Source of the DNA: Acidicapsa ligni
GTDB taxonomy: Bacteria > Acidobacteriota > Terriglobia > Terriglobales > Acidobacteriaceae
DNA: 64,000 nucleotides
Direction: 5' to 3'
NCBI RefSeq assembly: GCF_025685655.1
Contig: NZ_JAGSYG010000001.1
Coordinates: 1,178,001-1,242,000, forward strand
Shown here: piece after piece, positions 19,401 to 27,335 of the stretch
Layout: each line of letters starts with the position of its first letter
Position numbering within the stretch: the stretch's first letter is position 1
Program-made: the position numbers and the translations under genes
Notes under the pieces: generated by a model
Seen by the model: the letters and a program-made list of their open reading frames with translations, nothing else
Told to the model about the DNA's origin: nothing
The model's database searches: none

Positions 19401-19893
19401 ACTGAGTAAAGTCACGACCATTGAGCGGAATGCTGTTGATTGTGTTTTCGGTGAAAGTTTCGCCGAGTGTCGGGCTCTCTGTATTGAGGATCGGCTGCAT
19501 CTGCTCATCGACTGTTACTGTGGTCGCGGCCGAGCCTACGGTCAAGGGAATATCAATCTTGGCTGTCTGATCAATTTCCAGAGAGAATGGGCCGTAATCT
19601 GCTTTGTTGAAGCCGGGTGCTTCTACAGATACTTTGTACTGGCCGATCTGCAAGAAGCGGATGCTGTAAATGCCAGAGCCGTTTGTTGTCGTGGAGGTAG
19701 TTACACCTGTCGCTACATTCACAGCGTTGACTTTTGCTCCAACTACTACGGATCCTTTGGCGTCTGTGACCACACCGGTGAGAGAGCCTGTGATGGTCTG
19801 TGCTTGAGCGTGAACAAGACATAGCATCATCAGAACTGACAGAATCAGTCCACCGATGCCAGGACTTCGTAAGGGATTCTTCCAATTGCGCAT
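16426..19893 (-). CDS. TonB-dependent outer-membrane receptor, Oar-like
   Basis: A 1155-residue outer-membrane receptor. Signal peptide about 1-31 (ending AQA); a carboxypeptidase-regulatory-like domain about 33-118 (GSLTGVVTDAKGSVVVGA); a plug domain about 125-260 with IPLNGRDFTQL and the glutamate/asparagine-rich QEINENINN; then a long 22-strand-type barrel ending in aromatic F (SLKYQF). This acidobacterial receptor type takes up large substrates with TonB energy; oligosaccharides are the likely cargo given the surrounding hydrolases. An AAGGAG box is positioned before the ATG. A strong intrinsic terminator follows, so it is probably a single-gene transcript. Two palindromic elements lie upstream (19924-19971) and are candidate operator sites. 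Confidence 0.93.
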   Translation of the reverse strand: MRNWKNPLRSPGIGGLILSVLMMLCLVHAQAQTITGSLTGVVTDAKGSVVVGAKVNAVNVATGVTTSTTTNGSGIYSIRFLQIGQYKVSVEAPGFNKADYGPFSLEIDQTAKIDIPLTVGSAATTVTVDEQMQPILNTESPTLGETFTENTINSIPLNGRDFTQLTVYTPGAVAPGFSSFGGGDSNERAVDQGNEVSVNGNRQESNNYLLDGQEINENINNTLGYNPSPDALEQIRVISSNANAEFGNVNGGTILAVMKSGTNKFHGSVFAFLHNYNLDANSWGNDNNIVPLPKNPYTNTQFGGTFGGPIFKDKLFFFIDYLALRYHGAGVTTADVAPAAFRTGDLSSLGYQLYDTQHLGPDGKPIPYVNNQIPITNPVAKYLFSNTKAYPLPNHAPNANDPLGIQGNFVGPTGSFSRNDQGDVKIDWKLKDSDSFAFRYSQGYAQDGQTTDPLPVQFPIANNYPDHFFDTNWRHTFSPSIVNLFTANYGRIRFNNGVSTDPSGIFGLTGNQLVGIPGNPQQTAGFSSQNMNGTGGAGHPDGFGTNPSPEIFIDNIFGYSDYLTWQKGRHLLKFGGEFLRYQQNSFYPGNDGELGAFNYNGQFTSSPFDASSTPYPFADFLVDRVQDVQIGAVTGRTGQRQWRDGIFAQDDFKAMSNLTINIGLRWEFDQPIYEVNNKEANINMQTKQIIYAGVDGNSRALYDPTYTQFQPRVGFAYQPTPKTVIRGGYGISSYIEGTGANLRLTQNPPFHTDFEQIATNPVGTADKKGNVISYSPGVFFQASNGFPTAQVPTTTFYVWPKNFKAAMTQEFSLTTEYEITSTSSLQVGYVGILGHHLTDPYWGNQDPAIGVPGPYDNIVGEGGVIKITGTESASNYNGLQAIFRQRYKAGLELTANYTYSKSLTDDIGFYGVSNIGSGQYYQQNAYDMTNEWGPAGSDTRHNISVTGVYELPFGQGKMFGSHWNYYTNSLLGGWKLSGADVYYSGFPVTVSSPAHYSSTVNAYTGAARPNQLNPLHPVHRSISAYYGTEVQPVTKNELVNGVSTPVVLSASCGPDQTVNGQGLPCVYQEQSNFGFGKMRPGSLRAPSFQNIDMSLAKTFGVWRENKIAFRVDAFNLFNIADYAAPDSGMTDSNFGQITGTVNGNRSLSLSLKYQF

Positions 19894-19955
19894 GTGGCTC
19901 CTTGGGATAAGTGAAGTTATGCAGTTTTGAAACGCTGAAAACCCTGGCCGCTTTT

Positions 19956-19971
19956 TGATTAGGACTAATCA
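19956..19971. promoter_or_regulatory. 16-bp perfect palindrome upstream of TonB receptor
   Basis: TGATTAG-GA-CTAATCA, 63 bases before the receptor start. The length and symmetry fit a dimeric repressor site. The binding protein is unknown. Confidence 0.5.
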
Positions 19972-20248
19972 TTAGCTGCAAGTGGTTGATCATTTGACGG
20001 CTAAATGAGCAGATTCCAGTAAGCGAACAATAGCGCGTTCGCATTCTTCACACAAGAAAAAAATGAAAATTTATTTAGACGTTGATGAATTACTTGTTCC
20101 AAAAAGAATCTCAAATGCGGAAGTGCCAGAAAAATCGTCGTTTAGAGATTTCAAAAAGCTGACAGAAAATTGAGATGAATGCTCGACAATCGACTGTCTT
20201 AGGCCCTGCAGTGGGGTAGTTATTCGCTCGAATGAAGGCGTCTTCAAC

Positions 20249-20333
20249 GTTAGCGATAACTCTTTTTGAGGGCTTGGGCGATAGGTAACGTACTTGAAAT
20301 AGTAATAATGGAAAACATCTTAGTTATCGATAA
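20249..20333. promoter_or_regulatory. Pair of GTTA(G/T)CGATAA motifs before the DeoR gene
   Basis: GTTAGCGATAAC at 20249-20260 and GTTATCGATAA at 20323-20333 share 10 of 11 bases and lie 74 bp apart, 138-222 bp before the DeoR-family start. DeoR-type regulators often bind repeated sites near their own gene, so autoregulation is a reasonable guess. Confidence 0.4.
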
Positions 20334-20470
20334 AGCTATTGTGTGCGGGAATGCATATCTGATCATTCGGAGGGCAAGAGATCAATTCTCTGATTATTTT
20401 GTAGCATTCAGCACTGAATGTCATGTAGAAATGCATATCAATCTTTGACTCTCCGGGTAGATGCTCGATC

Positions 20471-21256
20471 ATGCCAACCCAACTGAACGACCGTGTAGAG
20501 AAGATCATGAAGTTCCTTCTGCGAACGGGGACTGCTTCTATTGAAGAGATTCTCGCGGAAGTGGGTTCCTCGGCACCCAGCATTCGCCGCGATCTGGTGT
20601 TTCTAGAAAATCGCGGACTTATCCGGCGCACTCATGGCGGGGCCACGCTGCTTGAGCCCTTGCTGTATGAGCCTTTTCGTTATGATCGATTCTTTCAGGC
20701 GCGAGAGCAGCGGTTTGCCAATGAGAAACGCCGCATTGGGCTCGCAGCGGCGGAGATGATCGAGGAGCATGAAACTATCGGGCTTACGGCGGGCACTACT
20801 GCGACATCTGTCGGCCGCAGTCTTCGTCATCGCAATCATATTCAGGTCGTGACGAACGCTATCAACATTGGGATGGAGTTATGCAATCAACCCGGCATTC
20901 GCACTTATCTAACTGGAGGGACGATTTCTTGGGAATGGTCTTTCTCGTTAGCCGGGAATGCAGCGCTCAACTTTTTGAATGATGTGTACATGGACAAGGT
21001 TTTCTTAAGTGTGATCGGGCTAGACGTCGAGAGAGGGGCTACAACACTTGAGACAGATGAGGCGCTCGTCTTTCGCAAGATGCTTAAGCAGTCCAAGCAG
21101 GTTATCGTAGTCGCGGACTCAAGCAAGTTAGGCGAAGTTAGTCCCGCGTTCATCTGCCCCATCTCGGAAGTACATACGTTGATCACAGATACAGGCGCAA
21201 CGGACGAGACTGTGGCTGCCTTTACGAACCGAGGGGTAAAGGTCGTTCGGGTCTAG
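20471..21256 (+). CDS. DeoR-family sugar-responsive regulator
   Basis: A 261-residue DeoR/GlpR-family transcription factor. The N-terminal winged helix (about 1-60) has the recognition pattern SAPSIRRDLVFLENRGLIRRTHGGA, which matches the family signature closely. The C-terminal sugar-phosphate-binding domain (about 75-255) has the phosphate-loop-like GLTAGTTATS near 100 and a C-terminal VADSSKLG. Such proteins usually repress sugar-catabolic genes and release DNA on binding a phosphorylated sugar. It converges on the ROK-kinase operon, sharing the four bases of both stop codons. The likely targets are that operon or the TonB receptor. The Shine-Dalgarno is weak. Confidence 0.9.
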   Translation: MPTQLNDRVEKIMKFLLRTGTASIEEILAEVGSSAPSIRRDLVFLENRGLIRRTHGGATLLEPLLYEPFRYDRFFQAREQRFANEKRRIGLAAAEMIEEHETIGLTAGTTATSVGRSLRHRNHIQVVTNAINIGMELCNQPGIRTYLTGGTISWEWSFSLAGNAALNFLNDVYMDKVFLSVIGLDVERGATTLETDEALVFRKMLKQSKQVIVVADSSKLGEVSPAFICPISEVHTLITDTGATDETVAAFTNRGVKVVRV

Positions 21257-22257
21257 CGTAGCGTCTTTGCTTCGTGCTCCTGCGCTGTGTCGAGCGCGAG
21301 GCGAATGGCTCCCATCAATTGCGCGTCTGCTCCAAGAGTACTCAACAATAACTGCGGCTGCACTCTGGTGCCCCACTTATGCAGAATCTCTTGCGTGGCA
21401 TCCCGCAGAGCTGGATGAATACCAACGCCACCGCCGAGAACAAAGAGGGGGCAGTTCAGCACCAAGGAGATGTTGTAGATGGTGTTGGCGAGTAGACGTG
21501 CGGTTTGATTCAAAATTGTCTGGGCAAGAGCATCCCCCTGTAAAGCATGATCAAAGATCTGCGTAGCGGTGAGTTCCTGCGGTAGAGCGGTGCTGTCCGC
21601 GCGCCAAAGGCTGCGCCATTGATCCTTGATGCCTTCGCCCCCGATGATGGTTTCGAGCGCGCCTGGCTGGCCCAGATCTGCAGGCCTCTCCGGGGTACCG
21701 GGAACGAGCATGTAGCCGATCTCACCGGCCGTCCAACTCATGCCGCGAAATGGACGGCCATTCAGCATAATGCCTGCACCAACGCCAGTGCCGATAGCAA
21801 GGAAGACAAAGTCGCGGGTGCTTGCCCCGGCGCCAGCCCAGCTTTCACCAATCGCCGCGAGGTTGACGTCGTTATCTACCGCTGCGGGAATACCAAGCGC
21901 ATCTTCAAGCAAGGCGCGGAAGGGAACATCGCGCCAGCCCATCAGGTATGAGGTCGCGATAACGATGCCATCGTCAACATTCGTGATGCCGGGTGCTCCT
22001 GCGCTGATGGCTCGCAGAGAATTACGGGACGCACCGACTTGTTGCAGTAGATGATCAACTCCGTCACAGATCAGTTCGACTACTCGTGATGCCTCGCGAA
22101 TGCCTACGGTTCCTGTGGACCACCTGGCAACGATTGTGCCGGACATGTCTGTGAGTGCAAGACGCAGGTTGGTCCCGCCTATATCTACGCCTACGACGTA
22201 GCTGTTCTGATTCGTGTGGTCTATCTGTGTCAAAGAAACGTCATGCAATTGCGTCAT
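21253..22257 (-). CDS. ROK-family sugar kinase
   Basis: A 334-residue ROK kinase that would phosphorylate an imported sugar such as glucose or an N-acetylhexosamine. Visible motifs: phosphate-1 loop GVDIGGTN (about 24-31), the sugar-binding region with VDNDVNLAA (the D of NDVN is the usual catalytic base), AIGTGVGAG phosphate-2, and GGGVG adenosine region. The typical ROK zinc motif CxCGxxGC is absent: the equivalent segment reads GTPERPADLGQPGALE. There is no HTH domain, so it is a kinase rather than a repressor. Last gene of the SIS-porter-kinase operon, 66 bases after the porter. The substrate cannot be decided from sequence alone. Confidence 0.87.
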   Translation of the reverse strand: MTQLHDVSLTQIDHTNQNSYVVGVDIGGTNLRLALTDMSGTIVARWSTGTVGIREASRVVELICDGVDHLLQQVGASRNSLRAISAGAPGITNVDDGIVIATSYLMGWRDVPFRALLEDALGIPAAVDNDVNLAAIGESWAGAGASTRDFVFLAIGTGVGAGIMLNGRPFRGMSWTAGEIGYMLVPGTPERPADLGQPGALETIIGGEGIKDQWRSLWRADSTALPQELTATQIFDHALQGDALAQTILNQTARLLANTIYNISLVLNCPLFVLGGGVGIHPALRDATQEILHKWGTRVQPQLLLSTLGADAQLMGAIRLALDTAQEHEAKTLR

Positions 22258-22323
22258 TCTAAAAATGCCTCGTGCGGTTCGGGCGCGATCTTTACATCTT
22301 CGCGGTGCGAATTGATAGCCGGG

Positions 22324-23700
22324 TTATTCCGTAATCGTATTGGGTCTGACGCTGATGCTCTCAAGCTCGCGCCCTGCGGTTTCGGGGACAATGAAGCGCA
22401 CGAAGATTAGCGTGAGAATGCAGAAGACGCCGTAGATGGCAAATGTCATCGCATTTCCTGCCGTCTTGATCAACGATAAGAATGTGAGTGACACGAGGAA
22501 GTTCGATGCCCCCGAGCCAAGTGTGGCAGCCGCTACTCCGCGACCGCGTACACGCAGCGGAAAGACCTCTGACGCGAGAATCCACGCAATGGGGCCCATG
22601 CTGAATGCGAAGCAGGTGATGTAGACCATGAGGCATGCTGTTGCGACAATGCCAAGCGATGAACCAAGCGCTGTCTCATTGTGAAAGGAATATGCGAGCA
22701 CAAAGAGCGAGGCTGTCATGCCTCCAACGCCGACATAGAGAAGTGGCTTGCGCCCAACTCGATCGACAAGCACCAGGGCAATGATCGTTGCCAGCACATT
22801 CACTGCAGCAACAAGGAAGGTGGCAAAGATGGCACTCTCGTTTGACTTGATGCCTGCAAGCGAAAAGATCTGCGGGCCGTAGTAAATGATCGTATTAATG
22901 CCGGTTACTTGCTGCAGGACAGTAAACCCAACCGCGATCAGCAGTGACTTGCGAACCGCTGGGCTCCAGAGTGCGCGCCAGCGTGTTTCCACTTTCGCTA
23001 GCAATGCGGTGCGAATGTCATCGAGCAATAACGCCGCGCCGATTTCATCGGTATAGCTACGCAGAACAGCTTGTGCATCGGCAACTCTGCCCTGTGCATA
23101 CAGCCAGCGAGGGCTCTCCGGTAGCGTGAGTATCAGTACGAGAAACAGCGCTGCAGGCACGGCGCCAATTCCAAACATCCATCTCCATGCGTGTGCTCCC
23201 GCGAGCCAATAACCGACGAGGTCAGCGAGTGCAATACCAATCGTGAGCGCGAACTGATACAGGCCGATGAGCTTTCCCCGCGATTGTGGCGGGGCAAGCT
23301 CAGAGACGTACACAGGAGCTGTGACGGATGTGAATCCGATGGCTACTCCAAGCAGTGCGCGGGCAACTATGAGGGTGGCTACATTGGGCGCAAGCGGCGC
23401 AAGGATGGAACCGATGATAAAGATCGCACCGCCCCATACAAGCGTGGAGCGCCTGCCGATGCGATCGGCAACCGTGCCTCCGACGACAGCACCGGTCATT
23501 GCGCCAACGAGCACGATGCTTACGACCCACTCTTCCATGCGAGTCGAGAGTGCAAAAGAATCGCGAACAAAGATCAGCGCGGCAGCAATGATCCCCATAT
23601 CAAAGCCGTAGAGAATTCCTCCAAGGCCAGCAATGAAAGAGACTCGCCAGAGAAAGCTGCTGTTCACCTGTGTTTGTGGAATGACGATGGAATCCGACAA
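22324..23700 (-). CDS. MFS sugar porter (sugar:H+ symporter type)
   Basis: A 458-residue, twelve-helix transporter of the sugar porter family (TC 2.A.1.1: XylE, AraE, GLUT type). Diagnostic motifs are all present: DRIGRRSTL after helix 2, PESPRWL before the central loop, QQVTGINTIIYYGPQIF in helix 7, DRVGRKPLL after helix 8 and PETAGRELE near the C-terminus. It should import an unphosphorylated hexose, pentose or related sugar driven by protons, and so fits with the ROK kinase after it. The start is TTG at 23700, preceded by GAGGAAG; the longer frame to 23799 overlaps the SIS gene and has no transporter character. Confidence 0.9.
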   Translation of the reverse strand: MSDSIVIPQTQVNSSFLWRVSFIAGLGGILYGFDMGIIAAALIFVRDSFALSTRMEEWVVSIVLVGAMTGAVVGGTVADRIGRRSTLVWGGAIFIIGSILAPLAPNVATLIVARALLGVAIGFTSVTAPVYVSELAPPQSRGKLIGLYQFALTIGIALADLVGYWLAGAHAWRWMFGIGAVPAALFLVLILTLPESPRWLYAQGRVADAQAVLRSYTDEIGAALLLDDIRTALLAKVETRWRALWSPAVRKSLLIAVGFTVLQQVTGINTIIYYGPQIFSLAGIKSNESAIFATFLVAAVNVLATIIALVLVDRVGRKPLLYVGVGGMTASLFVLAYSFHNETALGSSLGIVATACLMVYITCFAFSMGPIAWILASEVFPLRVRGRGVAAATLGSGASNFLVSLTFLSLIKTAGNAMTFAIYGVFCILTLIFVRFIVPETAGRELESISVRPNTITE

Positions 23701-23753
23701 GGTCTTCCTCTTTCGCGGGGCAAAGTTAGATGCTTGAATGATTGCTTCTTTAC

Positions 23754-24857
23754 TTACTGTTCCATCACTCCATATTGAAAACGAGGCGGCAATCTGCAAC
23801 CCATTCGCTCGACCATTGCCAGCGTGAGGGCCTGCGGTACGAGCAACGAAGTTATGCCCTCCCAGGGCTCAGGTACGGCGTCTATATGGACAGGGAAGAG
23901 TTGCGCGGTGCGATCATGCTGCTTGTTTGAAACAAGCACGACTTTTCCGCCGCGACGATTGCACTCCTGCGCGAGTTTGACGCCTAGCTCGGCAGCTCGC
24001 CCCAATGCAAAGATGATTGCCACATGTGTTCCATCCACATCGAGATTGGGGCCATGTTTGAATCCCGCGCCGGTGTGCGGGGCAGCACGAAATCCACTCA
24101 TTTCGCGGATGCATAGCGCACTCATGATCGCTCCGCCGTAGGCCGCACCTCGCCCGATAATCTCGATATTCGCTGCGCCCCGGCAGAACTCATCCAACTC
24201 TCCGCGCATTGCAAAGATTGGGTCGAGGTTGCGGGCAAATATTTCGGCAACACTCTCGGCATCTTCCGCCCACGGAAGGCCAGCTATTTCAGAGGCGAGA
24301 ATAATGGCTGCTGCAGTGGAGTTTGTGTATGTCTTGGTTGCGTTGCCGTACTCCGGGCCTGCGAGGATGGGGATCTTGTTTTCCGCAAGCTTCCAGCATG
24401 TACTGGCAGGATTGTTGCAGATAAGTCCACGCGGCCGGTCGCCGCCTTTTTTGAATAGCTCGACTAACTCAGCGCTCTCGCCGGATGTCGTAATCAAGAT
24501 GGAAAGCGCGGCTTCATTCCATATCGGCTGGGCGTAATGTAGCCACTCGCCGGCATCGACAGAAAACGATTGTCTACCATGGGATTGCAGCAAAATAGAG
24601 CCGCTGATCGACGAGCAATAAGACGCGCCCATGCCGATGAAAAGTATCGGCCCAGCCGTATTGGCAAGCGTGCTGAATTTCTTCAATTCAGCACGAATCT
24701 CTGTATCTTCCTTGTAATTGCGAACCAGGTCGCGCAACCTTGCTGGCTGTTCGCGACATTCGATCTCGAGTATCTGGGTTCCGTTGGCTGCGAGTAGTTC
24801 TTTTGAGGGCTCTATGCCTGAGATCCAACGTGGTGCCGCTTTCGTTACTTCTTCCAT
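23754..24857 (-). CDS. Double SIS-domain sugar-phosphate isomerase/deaminase
   Basis: A 367-residue protein with two SIS domains (about 55-190 and 215-350), resembling the isomerase half of GlmS and the NagB-II/AgaS/fructosamine-deglycase group. The first SIS domain has FIGMGASYCS and the serine-rich TTSGES loop that binds the sugar phosphate; IEIIGRGAAYGGA opens the second. There is no glutamine amidotransferase domain. A GlcN6P deaminase-like or deglycase role fits the porter and kinase context; no NagA-type deacetylase is present in the window, so a full GlcNAc pathway cannot be claimed. The ATG at 24857 has AGGA 7 bases upstream and is preferred to the GTG one codon earlier. Confidence 0.85.
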   Translation of the reverse strand: MEEVTKAAPRWISGIEPSKELLAANGTQILEIECREQPARLRDLVRNYKEDTEIRAELKKFSTLANTAGPILFIGMGASYCSSISGSILLQSHGRQSFSVDAGEWLHYAQPIWNEAALSILITTSGESAELVELFKKGGDRPRGLICNNPASTCWKLAENKIPILAGPEYGNATKTYTNSTAAAIILASEIAGLPWAEDAESVAEIFARNLDPIFAMRGELDEFCRGAANIEIIGRGAAYGGAIMSALCIREMSGFRAAPHTGAGFKHGPNLDVDGTHVAIIFALGRAAELGVKLAQECNRRGGKVVLVSNKQHDRTAQLFPVHIDAVPEPWEGITSLLVPQALTLAMVERMGCRLPPRFQYGVMEQ

Positions 24858-24902
24858 CACTGATTCCTGGTCCTGCTGCGTTTCGTTTTTGGTTAGGATG
24901 TC

Positions 24903-24916
24903 TTACGATTTCGTAA
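24903..24916. promoter_or_regulatory. TTACGA-TT-TCGTAA palindrome, candidate ROK operator
   Basis: Perfect 14-bp inverted repeat between the divergent SIS gene (46 bases from its ATG) and the ROK repressor gene. A further half-site TTCGTAA is at 24969-24975. Position and symmetry fit binding by the neighbouring ROK repressor. Confidence 0.6.
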
Positions 24917-25052
24917 AAACGAGTTTGGCGCAAAATGCTGCGACGATGTATGCGCCGGATACGTATACTTCGTAATGATTCTTTAGTATCCTTCCTTGGT
25001 AGCCCGAAAGCAAGGACAACTTCGCAAATATGAGACTTAAGGGTAATTGCGA

Positions 25053-26321
25053 ATGCGACAAGTAACAGATTCACTTGCTTTAACTGTTAGGCTGGTTTCC
25101 CGAGGCAATTTGAGACAACGATCCATTCCAATTGGAAGACCCTCCGTGCTACGGCACGCAAATGCGCAGACGATTCTTAAATTGTTGCGTCAGGCTGGTT
25201 CCTGTTCGCGGGCAGACCTGGTTCGCGCCTCGGGTCTAAGCGCGCCCACGGTCACAAACGTAGTGAAGGATCTGCTTGCTGAAGATCTGATCGAGCCACT
25301 TGGGGAAGGGGAATCCAGCGGCGGTCGCCCGCCGGATATGATCCGCTTCAAAGCGGAGCGCGGTTGCATTCTGGCCGTGGAAATTGCAGCGGACAGACTC
25401 TCTTTTCTACTCACCGACCTGGACGGAAAAGAGCTCGATTCTCATGATTTTTTGCTGGCAAAGCAAAAGACGACTCCAGAGGCAGTCTGCGGCTATATCG
25501 GGGATTCGGTGCGTGTGCTGCTGCGACAGCAGAAAAAGACGCGTGAGCAACTGCTGATGCTGGTAGTGGGCGTCCCGGCAATTACCAACGTAGCTGACGG
25601 GATTGTGCTCTCGATCAGTACTCTCGAAAATTGGCGGTCGGTACCCTTGCGGACCATGTTGAGCAAGGTCGTGGGCTGCCAAGTCATTATCGAAAACGAC
25701 ACCAATCTTGCCGCCCAGGGAGAGCGTTATTCAGGCGCTGCGCAGAACGAACGGGACTTTATCTTCATTCGTATCGGCACCAATGTTGGGGCGGGTATCG
25801 TGCTGGGTGGCCACATTCATCATGGTTCGCAATGGTCTGCTGGAGAGATCGCGTACCTGCGCTTACCTTCGATCCTGCGCAGGCAGCCAACGTTGCATGA
25901 GTTTGGCGAACTGGAGACTGTTCTCACCACCTCAGGGATTCTCAAAAGCTGGCACGAAGCGGCTACGAAGTCTGCAGATGGTTCTACGCCTCGGAAAGCT
26001 ATCACGGTGAAGGAGATTCTGGATTTTGCGCAGGTCGGCGATGTGTGTGCTGAGAAGATTGTGCAGCAAAGAGCGGACATTGTTTCTGACGTGGTGGTCA
26101 ATCTTTCGCTGGTGCTCAATCCGAGCCTGATCGTGCTAGGCGGTGAGGTGGGGAGCCATCCGACACTGATTGCATCTGTGCAGAAGCAGCTCGAGAGCAG
26201 CGAATTTGCAGTGCCCAGGGTGGCGGCCAGCGAGCTCGGCGACCGGGCGGCGCTGTGGGGCGCGATTGCCCTTGCGCTGGAGGAATTGTCGTCGGTACTG
26301 CTTCCGCTTCCAACGGCCTGA
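25053..26321 (+). CDS. ROK-family transcriptional repressor (NagC/XylR type)
   Basis: A 422-residue ROK repressor. An N-terminal winged helix (about 35-95) has the typical SRADLVRASGLSAPTVTNVV recognition segment followed by the SSGGRPP linker that marks ROK repressors. The C-terminal ROK fold (about 105-410) has ENDTNLAAQGE and RIGTNVGAGI, but like the kinase next door lacks the CxCGxxGC zinc motif. It is divergent from the SIS/porter/kinase operon, with a palindrome between, so it probably represses that operon and itself until a sugar or sugar phosphate binds. ATG 25053 is preferred to TTG 25047 because AAGGG is 9 bases upstream. Confidence 0.88.
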   Translation: MRQVTDSLALTVRLVSRGNLRQRSIPIGRPSVLRHANAQTILKLLRQAGSCSRADLVRASGLSAPTVTNVVKDLLAEDLIEPLGEGESSGGRPPDMIRFKAERGCILAVEIAADRLSFLLTDLDGKELDSHDFLLAKQKTTPEAVCGYIGDSVRVLLRQQKKTREQLLMLVVGVPAITNVADGIVLSISTLENWRSVPLRTMLSKVVGCQVIIENDTNLAAQGERYSGAAQNERDFIFIRIGTNVGAGIVLGGHIHHGSQWSAGEIAYLRLPSILRRQPTLHEFGELETVLTTSGILKSWHEAATKSADGSTPRKAITVKEILDFAQVGDVCAEKIVQQRADIVSDVVVNLSLVLNPSLIVLGGEVGSHPTLIASVQKQLESSEFAVPRVAASELGDRAALWGAIALALEELSSVLLPLPTA

Positions 26322-26388
26322 TGCGCTGTCCATGCGAAATTCTTGACAGCCTATCTGCCGTGTGATTGATTAGTAAGCATATCGACTT

Positions 26389-26399
26389 AGTTTTGAAAC
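26389..26399. promoter_or_regulatory. AGTTTTGAAAC element shared with the TonB upstream region
   Basis: The 11-mer is identical to 19923-19933 and contains the symmetrical core GTTT-TG-AAAC. It lies 37 bases before the ThuA start here and 30 bases before the receptor start there. A common regulator is possible, but two copies are thin evidence. Confidence 0.3.
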
Positions 26400-26435
26400 A
26401 TTAGAAACTGAGGCCGCAAGTTTAACGGAGGAATT

Positions 26436-27302
26436 TTGTCGCACTCTACGAGAGCTCTTCGAATTGGCGTACTACTGCTTTGTATTGCCGCCTCCGTTGT
26501 TTCTGTCGCTCAATCCACTGCGCAAAACGGAACTCCGGATGCGCATCCAAAGAAGCATTTGTTGGTGCTCGGAGAAGAGAAGGGCTATCGGCATGAATCG
26601 GTTTCGCATGCCATGGCGACCATCGAGCGGCTGGGACATGAGAGCGGCTTATGGGAGACTACGATTCGCACGGATACCGAAGTGCTGACCAAGAAGAAGC
26701 TGGAATACAACGCGAAGAATCTCAATGATTTTGACGCGGTCTTCTTCTTCACTGGTGGCGACCTGGAGATGGATGCAGAGCAGCGGGCTGCGCTGTTGTC
26801 TTTTGTACATGATGAGGGTAAGGGATTCGTGGGCGTACACAGCGCGGCGATTACGTTCACGCATTGGCCAGAATTCGTGGATATGGTCGGCGGAACTTTT
26901 GATGAGCATCCGTGGATGACCTTCAACGCGCCGATTGTGGTTGAGGATCCTAAGTTTCCGGGCATGCAGCAGTGGCCGCATTCCTTTGTCCTGCGCGATG
27001 AGATTTACCAGATGAAAAGTTTTTCGCGGGATAAAGTACGTGTGTTGATGCGGTTGGATGCGAGCAAGCTTGATCTTGCCAATCCGCGGGTGCATCGTAC
27101 GGATAGAGATTTTGCTGTTACATGGGCCAAAATGTATGGGAAGGGCCGTGTGTATTATTCAACGCTCGGTCATCCGGAAGATAATTGGGATGATCCGAGA
27201 TTGCAGCAGATGTATGTCGAGGCGATCAAGTGGTCCATGGGATTGGTTGATGCGGATGTAACTCCGCAGCCTGCGCCTGCTTCGAGCGGCCTGACAAAGT
27301 AA
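26436..27302 (+). CDS. Secreted ThuA-domain protein (third copy)
   Basis: A 288-residue ThuA-family protein starting at TTG 26436, just after a strong GGAGGA box, with a signal peptide ending near residue 26 (SVAQ). The core has LLVLGEEKGYRHESV at the N-terminal strand, FVGVHSAAITFTHWPEF in the middle and GRVYYSTLGHPEDNW near the end, closer to classical ThuA than the tandem pair at 11.4-13 kb, which differ in each of these blocks. The function is unproven; members are linked to sugar oxidation or trehalose loci. It is 33 bases upstream of a double redoxin, and the two probably form one transcript, which hints at a redox link. Confidence 0.87.
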   Translation: MSHSTRALRIGVLLLCIAASVVSVAQSTAQNGTPDAHPKKHLLVLGEEKGYRHESVSHAMATIERLGHESGLWETTIRTDTEVLTKKKLEYNAKNLNDFDAVFFFTGGDLEMDAEQRAALLSFVHDEGKGFVGVHSAAITFTHWPEFVDMVGGTFDEHPWMTFNAPIVVEDPKFPGMQQWPHSFVLRDEIYQMKSFSRDKVRVLMRLDASKLDLANPRVHRTDRDFAVTWAKMYGKGRVYYSTLGHPEDNWDDPRLQQMYVEAIKWSMGLVDADVTPQPAPASSGLTK

Positions 27303-27335
27303 TTGAGTTTGTAACGTCTACGTGGGAGTTATTGT

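Larger units (their letters stand above)
19894..20470. other. Large divergent regulatory region
   Basis: A 577-bp AT-rich spacer between the TonB receptor and the DeoR regulator. It holds the palindromes listed separately (19924-19933, 19956-19971, 20249-20260, 20323-20333) and no convincing ORF. The size and the number of symmetrical elements suggest control of both flanking genes. Confidence 0.5.

Noticed and set aside
20266..20448. 60-codon ORF in the DeoR upstream region
   Set aside because: No ribosome-binding site, no family pattern, and it covers the symmetrical regulatory motifs.
26343..26372. TTGACA box as a promoter for the third ThuA gene
   Set aside because: No acceptable -10 hexamer at 16-18 bp; only the -35-like half is convincing.
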